Shown piece after piece: positions 57,318-64,000 of a DNA stretch of 64,000 nt. Position 1 is the first letter of the stretch, and every line of letters starts with the position of its first letter. The notes below the pieces were generated by a model, which did no database searches, was not told where the DNA came from, and saw nothing but the letters and a program-made list of their open reading frames with translations. Both the position numbers and the translations under genes were made by a program. Origin of the DNA: Corynebacterium suicordis DSM 45110 (GTDB taxonomy: Bacteria; Actinomycetota; Actinomycetes; Mycobacteriales; Mycobacteriaceae); assembly GCF_015351405.1 (NCBI RefSeq), contig NZ_JADKMY010000002.1, forward strand, positions 1 to 64,000, in the 5' to 3' direction.

Positions 57318-58676
57318 GTGATTGGTTCTAACAAGCACTACTCCGCGCCCGTCCAGCCTCTGACCTCTTTGCCTGATGGAACGATCAAGCAGGTCAACCC
57401 GTTCACCGGCACCGAGGTATGGACCGTACCCGGCCGGGCGAATCGGCCCATGCAGGTACCGAAGCGGGAAGCCAAGGAAATCAAGGACCGCGAGGGATCC
57501 TGTGCCTTCGGCAATGCGCGCAAGCTCGATACCCCGCCGGAGAAGGCTCGTTTGGTGCTGGATGAGGATCAGCACCCACGGATCCTGCGCGGGATCAAAG
57601 CCAGTGAACTGAACTCCACGGAACCGCTGTTCCGTCGCGTCGCCAACCTCTACGAAATCCTCACCTATGAGTACTGGGCCATGAACTACGGCCACAAGAT
57701 GAACCCCGCTGCGGCCAAGCACATGGTTGATTACCTCTCCGAGGATGAGGGACGCGCGCACGTGGAGAAGATCCTGCGCATCAAGCTGGAAGCGGCTGGA
57801 AAGTCCGCCGAGGAGATCGATGAGCTGTTCTCCGAAGAACGCCGCGCGCAATCGCTCCAGGAGATGTCCGGGAGCCTTTTCGCCGGTGGCCACGATGTGA
57901 TCATCGCCCGCGATCACTACCAGCCAGAGGCCACCACCACGGATCAGCTGGCCGGATCCGGCACGCTGAGCTGGGAACACCACCGCCACTTCATCGCGTT
58001 CACCGTGGATGCGATGGATCAGCTGTACCGCTCCAACCGCTACGCCCGCTACGTGGCCGTGTTCCAGAACTGGCTGGAACCAGCCGGGGCAAGCTTCGAT
58101 CACCTGCACAAGCAGCTGGTGGCCATCGATGAGCATGGCCTGCAGAACGAGTTTGAGATCGCCCAGGTACGCCAGAACGCCAACATGTACAACGAGTGGG
58201 CAGTGGATTACGCATCCCGCCACAACCTGGTGATCGCGGAGAATGACCACGCCATTGCCTTCGCCGGCTTTGGCCACCGCTGGCCTACCCTGGAAGTGTT
58301 CAGCAAGTCCGCTACCACCGAGCCCTGGCTGATGGCCGATGCAGAGCGCGATGGTGTGGCTGACCTGGTTCATGCCTGCCACATCGCTGCCGGGCCATCC
58401 ATCCCCTGCAACGAGGAATGGCTGCACCGCCCGTTGGACATCGACGTGCCCATGCCGTGGCGCATCGTGATCAAGTGGCGCGTCTCCAAGATGGCTGGCT
58501 TCGAGGGTGGCACCAAGATCTTCATCAACACCCTCTCCCCTGCTGACCTCAAGGATCGTGTGCTCCCAGAGCTGCTGACCGCCCGCGAGGAAGGCCGCCT
58601 GGCTCCCGGGATCAAATTGGGTGACGAGTGCGATTTCGCCCCCAACAAGCTCAAATACAACCCGGCCATTCGCTAA
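57318..58676 (+). CDS. DUF4921-family protein (HIT/GalT-like)
   Basis: A 452-residue protein with segments recalling galactose-1-phosphate uridylyltransferase-like proteins: VNPFTGTEVWTVPGR at the N-terminus, AVFQNWLEPAGASFDHLHKQ with an HxHxQ-like triad around residue 260, and VIKWRVSKMAGFEGGTKIFINT. A nucleotidyl-transferase or phosphorolysis reaction is possible but unproven. The GTG start has no ribosome-binding site. TATATT lies 6 bases upstream, as expected for a leaderless mRNA. Confidence 0.8.
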   Translation: MIGSNKHYSAPVQPLTSLPDGTIKQVNPFTGTEVWTVPGRANRPMQVPKREAKEIKDREGSCAFGNARKLDTPPEKARLVLDEDQHPRILRGIKASELNSTEPLFRRVANLYEILTYEYWAMNYGHKMNPAAAKHMVDYLSEDEGRAHVEKILRIKLEAAGKSAEEIDELFSEERRAQSLQEMSGSLFAGGHDVIIARDHYQPEATTTDQLAGSGTLSWEHHRHFIAFTVDAMDQLYRSNRYARYVAVFQNWLEPAGASFDHLHKQLVAIDEHGLQNEFEIAQVRQNANMYNEWAVDYASRHNLVIAENDHAIAFAGFGHRWPTLEVFSKSATTEPWLMADAERDGVADLVHACHIAAGPSIPCNEEWLHRPLDIDVPMPWRIVIKWRVSKMAGFEGGTKIFINTLSPADLKDRVLPELLTAREEGRLAPGIKLGDECDFAPNKLKYNPAIR

Positions 58677-58771
58677 CTCGGGGTTGTATTTCCGGGGCGC
58701 TTTCTCCGGGTCATCTTCCAGCGATCCCCTGGCCCGCCAGCCCGTGATGGCGAAGTACCTATGATGGAAGA

Positions 58772-60031
58772 ATGACTGACTCTCCCTCTTCTTTTTCTCC
58801 CGACGCCACCACGATCGCCTCTTACGCCAAGGATCACGGGGTGGATTTGGACTGGCAGCAGGACTTCTACCGCTGGCTGCACCAGCATCCCGAACTCTCT
58901 TTGCAGGAAGAGAAGACAGCGGCCTACGTGGCGGACAAGCTCTCTGAATTCGACTGCGAAGTAACCACCGGCATTGGTGGGCACGGAGTGGTGGCCATCT
59001 TCAAGAATCCTGCGGATGATTCTGGCGCTGGAGATGAAGGCCCCACCATCCTCATGCGCGCGGATTTCGATGCCCTGCCGGTCACCGAAGATACCGGTCT
59101 GGACTATGCCTCCGAGAACGATGGCGTAATGCACGCCTGTGGGCATGACATGCACACCAGCGCGCTGATGGGGCTCTGCGCGGTGATGGATGAGCGTCGG
59201 GACGCGTGGAAGGGAACCTTCATTGCGCTGTTCCAGCCCGCTGAAGAGGTCACGCGCGGGGCGTCGATGATGGTGGACGATGGCCTGAAGGACATCATCC
59301 CCACCCCAGAGGTGTGCCTGGCCCAGCACATCGTTCCCGGGGAAGCCGGAAGCATCATGTCCGCACCCGGCCCAGTGCTGGCGGCCTGCGATACCATCAC
59401 GGTCACGCTGCACGGCAAGTCCGCTCACGGTTCACAGCCGCACGAATCGCTGGATCCCACCTACCTGGCAGCGATGATCGTGGTTCGCCTGCAGGGCATC
59501 GTGGGCCGGGAGGTGGCTCCAGATGATTTCTCCGTGATCACCGTGGGCACACTGAGCTCCGGCCACACCAACAACACCATTCCGGAAACCGCGAAACTGG
59601 TGCTCAACTGCCGCTTCTATGACACCGGCGTGCGCGACCGCACCTACAAGGCCATCGAGCGCGTGATCCACGGTGAGTGCATGGCCTCTGGCTGCACCAA
59701 GGAACCGGAGATCGAATACTCCGCCCACGGTGAATTGACCGATAACGATGAAAACGTGTTCTCCACTGTCCGCCCAGTGTTTGATGAGGTCTTCGGCGAG
59801 CGCTCAATCGATGCGGAGCCCTGGACCGCCTCCGAGGACTTCTCCGAAATCCCCCGCCACTTCGGAGTCCCCTACTTGTTCTGGACTGTCGGCGCTACCG
59901 ACCCAGAAGTGTGGAAAACCGGGGAGAATATCCCCGGCAATCACAGCCCGCAATTCGCTCCGGCTGAAGGAGTTCTGGAGGCCTCCACCACGGCTGCAGT
60001 AGCCGCGGTGCTGACCTACATGAGCCACTAA
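58772..60031 (+). CDS. M20-family amidohydrolase/peptidase
   Basis: A 419-residue zinc hydrolase with a catalytic domain split by a dimerisation domain. HACGHDMHTSALMG contains metal ligands, FQPAEEVTRGASMMVDDG the catalytic glutamates, and QHIVPGEAGSIMSAPGP the next ligand His. HGKSAHGSQPHESLDP starts the dimerisation domain. Such enzymes hydrolyse N-acyl amino acids or similar amides; in corynebacteria some release odorous acids from glutamine conjugates. Substrate cannot be read here. Its stop codon directly abuts the pyk stop codon on the other strand. Confidence 0.92.
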   Translation: MTDSPSSFSPDATTIASYAKDHGVDLDWQQDFYRWLHQHPELSLQEEKTAAYVADKLSEFDCEVTTGIGGHGVVAIFKNPADDSGAGDEGPTILMRADFDALPVTEDTGLDYASENDGVMHACGHDMHTSALMGLCAVMDERRDAWKGTFIALFQPAEEVTRGASMMVDDGLKDIIPTPEVCLAQHIVPGEAGSIMSAPGPVLAACDTITVTLHGKSAHGSQPHESLDPTYLAAMIVVRLQGIVGREVAPDDFSVITVGTLSSGHTNNTIPETAKLVLNCRFYDTGVRDRTYKAIERVIHGECMASGCTKEPEIEYSAHGELTDNDENVFSTVRPVFDEVFGERSIDAEPWTASEDFSEIPRHFGVPYLFWTVGATDPEVWKTGENIPGNHSPQFAPAEGVLEASTTAAVAAVLTYMSH

Positions 60032-61450
60032 CTAGCGGGTGCGCTCCTGCCCCAGCAGGTGCACCTGGATCATGTTCGTGTTGCCGGAAATTCCCGGAGG
60101 GGAACCGGCCACGACAACCATCATGTCATCGCGGCTGTACTCATCCATGTTCAGCAGGGATGCATCCACGGCGCTGATCATCTTCTCGGTGGTATCCACA
60201 TCCTCCACCAGGAAGGTTTCCGCACCCCAGGTCAGCGCCAGCTGCGAACGCACGGCCTGCGAAGGGGTGAACACCAGTAGTGGCAGGCGGGAGCGCAGGC
60301 GCGCCACGCGCTTGGCCGTGTCACCGGTAGAAGTGAATGCCACCATCGCGCGGGCGTTCAAACGCTCGCCGATATCCTTGGCGGCATAGGAAATCACGCC
60401 ACGACGAGTGCGTGGGCGGTGAGACAGTGGCGGAACTTCGCCATCGATCTCCGCAGCCACCACGATGCGGGACATGGTCTTCACCGTGGTGATGGGGTGC
60501 TTGCCCACGGAGGTTTCACCCGAAAGCATCACGGCATCAGCGCCATCGAGCACGGCGTTTGCCACGTCCGAAGCTTCCGCGCGGGTGGGGCGGGAGTTCT
60601 CAATCATGGAATCCAGCATCTGGGTAGCCACGATCACAGGCTTGGCGTTCTCACGCGCAATCTGGATCGCGCGCTTCTGAACTAGCGGAACATCCTCCAG
60701 CGGAACCTCTACGCCCAGATCGCCGCGGGCGACCATGACTGCGTCGAAAGCCAAGATGACGGGCTCTAGCGCATCCACTGCCTCTGGCTTCTCCAGCTTG
60801 GCAATGACGGGTACGCGACGGCCCACCTCGTCCATGACCTCGTGAACCAGCTCCACATCAGCGGGGGAACGCACGAAAGACAGGGCGATGAAATCCACGC
60901 CGAGCTGCAGCGCGAAGCGAAGATCCTTGATGTCCTTCTCGCTCAGCGGTGGCACGGAGATGTTCATGCCGGGCAGGGAAACACCCTTGTTGTTGGAGAC
61001 GGGGCCACCTTCGGTGACCTCGCAGATAACGTCGTTGCCTTCAACTGCCTTGCACAGGAGGGCGACCTTGCCATCGTCCACCAGGAGACGATCGCCTGGG
61101 CGGGCATCGCGAGCGAGGCCCTTGTAGGTGGTGGAGACGCGATCATGCGTGCCTTGCACGTCTTCCACGGTGATGCGGACGGTCTCACCGGTCTGCCACA
61201 CGGTGGCACCTTCGGAGAAACGACCCAGACGAATCTTGGGTCCCTGCAGGTCAGCGAGGATACCGACTGCATGTCCGGTCTTATCGGAGGCTTCCCGAAC
61301 CCAGCGGTAGTTCTGCTCGTGATCCTCGTGCTCGCCGTGAGAGAAGTTAAGGCGAGCCACGTCCATTCCGGCCTCGACCAGGTTCAGAATGTTCTCTTGA
61401 GAGGCCACAGCGGGCCCCAGGGTGCACACAATCTTGGTTCGTCTATTCAC
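60032..61450 (-). CDS. pyk: Pyruvate kinase
   Basis: This 472-residue glycolytic enzyme makes pyruvate and ATP from phosphoenolpyruvate. It begins (M)NRRTKIVCTLGPA, contains ARLNFSHGEHEDH, LADLQGPKIRLG, IAKLEKPEAV and VMVARGDLGVEVPLEDVPLVQKRA, and ends with the allosteric domain. GTG 61450 gives the normal length; there is no clear ribosome-binding site at proper spacing, and TAGTCT 7 bases upstream could be the -10 of a leaderless transcript. It lies 59 bases after lgt on the same strand. Confidence 0.96.
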   Translation of the reverse strand: MNRRTKIVCTLGPAVASQENILNLVEAGMDVARLNFSHGEHEDHEQNYRWVREASDKTGHAVGILADLQGPKIRLGRFSEGATVWQTGETVRITVEDVQGTHDRVSTTYKGLARDARPGDRLLVDDGKVALLCKAVEGNDVICEVTEGGPVSNNKGVSLPGMNISVPPLSEKDIKDLRFALQLGVDFIALSFVRSPADVELVHEVMDEVGRRVPVIAKLEKPEAVDALEPVILAFDAVMVARGDLGVEVPLEDVPLVQKRAIQIARENAKPVIVATQMLDSMIENSRPTRAEASDVANAVLDGADAVMLSGETSVGKHPITTVKTMSRIVVAAEIDGEVPPLSHRPRTRRGVISYAAKDIGERLNARAMVAFTSTGDTAKRVARLRSRLPLLVFTPSQAVRSQLALTWGAETFLVEDVDTTEKMISAVDASLLNMDEYSRDDMMVVVAGSPPGISGNTNMIQVHLLGQERTR

Positions 61451-61509
61451 CCCATCGAGACTACAGCAGCCCCCCACACACTTCAGTGTTCGCTGGCAGC
61501 TTCCTAGCC

Positions 61510-62499
61510 CTAGCGGGTGGGATCCTCTGCCGGTTCGCTGGCTGGCCTGGCAACAGGTTGTGCCACAGCATCTGCAGCGTTGACGTGAGATTCGCGCGGC
61601 GCCTCATGAACCGCGTGCAGGTTGGCTTCCGCGCCTCCCGGCAACGCATATTCCTTGCGGCCTGCGTACTTCTTCTTCAGATAGAGGAAGACTGCGATGG
61701 CCAACGCAAAGACCACAACGGAAACCACCGCGTTGATACGAACATTCCCAAACACCGTGGTGGCTGGATCTGTGCGCAGGTTCTCGATGAAGAATCGGCC
61801 CAGGGTGTAACCGGCCACGTACAACGCGAAAACTCGGCCGTGGGTGAGCCGGAATCGCTTATCCGCCCACACCAGGAGCACGCAGATCAGCACGTTCCAG
61901 AGCAGTTCGTAGAGGAACGTGGGCTGCACTGTAGCAATGACTTCACCCGTGGACCTGCCGCCGATCTGGGATTCCATGCCCGCCTCGTTGACGCGGCGAT
62001 AAATCTCCAGAGCCCACGGAGAATCGGACGGCCCACCGTAGAGCTCCTGGTTGAACCAGTTGCCCAAACGTCCAATGGCCTGCGCCAGGATAATTGTCGG
62101 CGCGGCGGCATCAGAGAACGGAGCCAGGGGCACCTTTTTCACCTTGAACAGCGCCCACACGGCCAGGGTGCCCAGCGCGATGGCACCCCAAATGCCCAAG
62201 CCTCCATCGGTGATGCGCAGGACATCCATGGGGTTCTTACCCGGACCGAAGTAGCGGTGGTTATCGGTGATCACATGGTAGAGACGCCCACCGATGATGC
62301 CCGCGGGAACCGCCACGATCAGCGCATCAGTGACCAATTCTGGGTCACCACCGCGCTTGGCATAGCGGGAACGGGACCAAAAGTAGGCCACGACCACGCC
62401 AGTGAGGATGCACAGTGCATAGGCACGAATGGGAATCGGGCCCAAGTGCCACACCCCTTGCGAAGGGGACGGGATAGCGGCCAGAATCATGTCATTCAT
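61510..62499 (-). CDS. lgt: Prolipoprotein diacylglyceryl transferase
   Basis: A 329-residue polytopic membrane enzyme that attaches diacylglycerol to the lipobox cysteine of lipoproteins, including those predicted in this window. The Lgt signature is [14 protein letters not shown] near 137-150, and the N-terminus has [15 protein letters not shown]. The C-terminal about 60 residues are hydrophilic and Ala/Pro/Glu-rich, an extension usual in actinobacteria. The start overlaps the trpA stop by 4 bases. Confidence 0.95.
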   Translation of the reverse strand: MNDMILAAIPSPSQGVWHLGPIPIRAYALCILTGVVVAYFWSRSRYAKRGGDPELVTDALIVAVPAGIIGGRLYHVITDNHRYFGPGKNPMDVLRITDGGLGIWGAIALGTLAVWALFKVKKVPLAPFSDAAAPTIILAQAIGRLGNWFNQELYGGPSDSPWALEIYRRVNEAGMESQIGGRSTGEVIATVQPTFLYELLWNVLICVLLVWADKRFRLTHGRVFALYVAGYTLGRFFIENLRTDPATTVFGNVRINAVVSVVVFALAIAVFLYLKKKYAGRKEYALPGGAEANLHAVHEAPRESHVNAADAVAQPVARPASEPAEDPTR

Positions 62500-63278
62500 T
62501 TGCGCACGCCAGCTGCCAGTTCTTCGGCAAGTTCAGCGAGCCGGCCATCCTCGGCGGCCTGGATCAAGGCTGAGCCGATGATCACGCCATCGGCGTACTG
62601 GACGATGGACGCGGCCTGCTCACCGTTGCGCACTCCCAGGCCCACGGCCACGGGCAGGTCAGAGACTTCGCGAACCCGCGCCACCAATTCCTTAGCACTG
62701 GAAGCCACTTCTTCCTGCGCACCGGTGACACCCATGTGAGAGGCGGCGTAGATGAAGCCCCCACCAGCCGAAACCGTGGACTCAAGACGCTCCGCCGTGG
62801 TGGATGGCGCGACCAGGTATACGGGATCAAGGTCATTGTTCTGGCACGCAGTTGCCCAGCGCTCGGCTTCTTCCGGAAGGAGATCGGGAATGATGCTGCC
62901 CAATCCACCCGCTGCCGCGAGCTCCTCGGCAAACTTTTCCGGCCCATATTGCAGCACTGGATTCCAGTAGGTCATGACCACGGCGTTGCCACCAGCTTCG
63001 GTGATGGCCCGCACCACGGCGATGGTGTCCTTGACCCGGAAACCATTGCCCAGCGCGATATCCGCCGCCTTCTGAATGGTGGGGCCATCCATCATGGGGT
63101 CGGTGAAGGGAATACCCACCTCAATGAGGTCGGCGTGCTGCGCCAGGGTCTTCATCAGCGAAAATGACTCTTCCACTGTGGGATAACCGGCGGGCAGGTA
63201 TCCCACGAACGCTGCGCGGCCTTCTGCTCGGGCATCCGTGAAAATCTTGGCCAAGCGGGAGCTTTGTGAGCGCGCCAT
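62496..63278 (-). CDS. trpA: Tryptophan synthase alpha chain
   Basis: A 260-residue TIM-barrel enzyme that releases indole from indole-glycerol phosphate. Conserved elements: [37 protein letters not shown] with the catalytic Glu and Asp, [29 protein letters not shown] and [17 protein letters not shown] 63278 shares its A with the trpB stop (TAATG), and GGAG lies upstream. It is cotranscribed with trpB and lgt. Confidence 0.96.
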   Translation of the reverse strand: MARSQSSRLAKIFTDARAEGRAAFVGYLPAGYPTVEESFSLMKTLAQHADLIEVGIPFTDPMMDGPTIQKAADIALGNGFRVKDTIAVVRAITEAGGNAVVMTYWNPVLQYGPEKFAEELAAAGGLGSIIPDLLPEEAERWATACQNNDLDPVYLVAPSTTAERLESTVSAGGGFIYAASHMGVTGAQEEVASSAKELVARVREVSDLPVAVGLGVRNGEQAASIVQYADGVIIGSALIQAAEDGRLAELAEELAAGVRK

Positions 63279-64000
63279 TAGTTGTTCTCCTCCTTGAGCC
63301 GCATGCCGAACCACTGGGCAGCAGAATCCACGTCTTTATCGCCGCGGCCAGACAGGTTCACAATGATCTTGGTTCCAGGCTCGCGCTCCGCCACCTTGAT
63401 GGCCGCGGCCAGGCCATGCGCGGATTCGATCGCCGGGATGATTCCCTCTGTCTCGCACAGCAAACGGAATGCTTCCATGGCCTCCGTGTCTGTGATGGCC
63501 AGGTATTCTGCCCGCCCGGATTCGTTGAGGGCGGAGTGTTCTGGGCCGACGCCAGGGTAATCCAGACCAGCGGAAATCGAATGGGACTCGATGATCTGTC
63601 CATCTTCGTTCTGCATGAGGTCAGCGTACGAACCTTGGAAGACTCCCTTGCGCCCAATATTGATCGGCGCTGCGTGACGGCCGGTATCGACGCCATCACC
63701 TGCGGCCTCAGCACCCACGATCTTCACGCCTTCGTCCTGGATAAACGCGTGGAAGAGGCCGATCGCGTTGGATCCGCCACCCACGCACGCCACCACGGCA
63801 TCCGGCAGTCCACCGGTTTCCGCCTGGAACTGTTGGCGGGCTTCCACGCCGATGACTCGCTGCAAATCGCGCACCATCTGTGGGAATGGGTGTGGGCCAG
63901 CGGCGGTACCGAAGCAGTAGTAGGTGTCTTCCGCATGGGAAACCCAGTAACGCATTGCTTCGTTGATCGCGTCCTTGAGCGTGCGGGAGCCGATGGTGAC
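63278..64000 (-). CDS. trpB: Tryptophan synthase beta chain (5' end outside window)
   Basis: The last 241 codons of the PLP enzyme that joins indole and serine. The segment reads through the right edge as [21 protein letters not shown], then [33 protein letters not shown] (phosphate-binding glycine loop), [14 protein letters not shown] and [13 protein letters not shown]. All expected C-terminal elements are present; the N-terminal part with the PLP lysine lies beyond the right edge. Confidence 0.96.
   Translation of the reverse strand, partial: VTIGSRTLKDAINEAMRYWVSHAEDTYYCFGTAAGPHPFPQMVRDLQRVIGVEARQQFQAETGGLPDAVVACVGGGSNAIGLFHAFIQDEGVKIVGAEAAGDGVDTGRHAAPINIGRKGVFQGSYADLMQNEDGQIIESHSISAGLDYPGVGPEHSALNESGRAEYLAITDTEAMEAFRLLCETEGIIPAIESAHGLAAAIKVAEREPGTKIIVNLSGRGDKDVDSAAQWFGMRLKEENN

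Overview
The window is chromosomal DNA of an actinobacterium, most probably a Corynebacterium. The main evidence is gene order: argCJBDFR-argG-argH beside pheST and infC-rpmI-rplT, uvrA/uvrB with the metallo-hydrolase and universal-stress genes known from mycobacteria, polA and rpsA, a fadA2/fabG4/htdX lipid cluster, and pyk-lgt-trpA-trpB. Moderately high GC, frequent ATGA and TAATG gene overlaps and many DUF families typical of corynebacteria agree. I cannot name the species from sequence alone.

Layout. 0-0.2 kb: the minus-strand leader and promoter of an rRNA operon whose 16S gene lies off the left edge. 0.2-2.7 kb: flavin monooxygenase, tyrS and a Trm112-like protein. 2.9-3.7 kb: a secreted SGNH-like hydrolase. 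3.8-12.4 kb: the arginine pathway (argC, J, B, D, F, R, then G and H, all minus strand). 12.5-18.8 kb: pheT, pheS, a TrmH-type methyltransferase, rplT, rpmI and infC with an AUU start. 18.8-31.9 kb: a DUF2339 membrane protein, a RibD-like reductase, uvrA, an MBL hydrolase, a DoxX protein with a Lys-rich tail, a HelD/HelR-like RNA polymerase motor, a universal stress protein, uvrB and coaE. 32.2-36.1 kb: fadA2-, fabG4- and htdX-like genes. 36.4-41.5 kb: pitA, an ABC exporter and rpsA.

42.4-48.2 kb holds the most interesting content: a five-gene plus-strand operon encoding only exported or membrane-associated proteins. The first is a Tat-exported lipoxygenase with a complete non-haem iron site (H383, H388, H564, N568 and C-terminal I691). 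It is followed by two secreted YVTN-type beta-propellers, a 74-residue hydrophobic protein and a four-cysteine lipoprotein. The operon sits between rpsA and polA, behind a 974-base gene-free region containing a structured rpsA leader, an orphan plus-strand terminator and several dyads. I infer an extracytoplasmic system for oxidising unsaturated lipids.

48.3-64 kb: polA, a two-domain VOC protein, tRNA-Leu(CAA) with a short variable loop, ogt-glsA(STAS), a polar amino-acid ABC transporter, a small hypothetical gene, a DUF4921 protein, an M20 amidohydrolase, pyk, lgt, trpA and the 5'-truncated trpB.

Most of the window is ordinary core genome. Besides the lipoxygenase operon, the points to follow up are a recurring 11-mer GGCGTCGAAAA with a purine-rich tail, the structured rpsA leader, the AUU start of infC, and the unusual tRNA-Leu.
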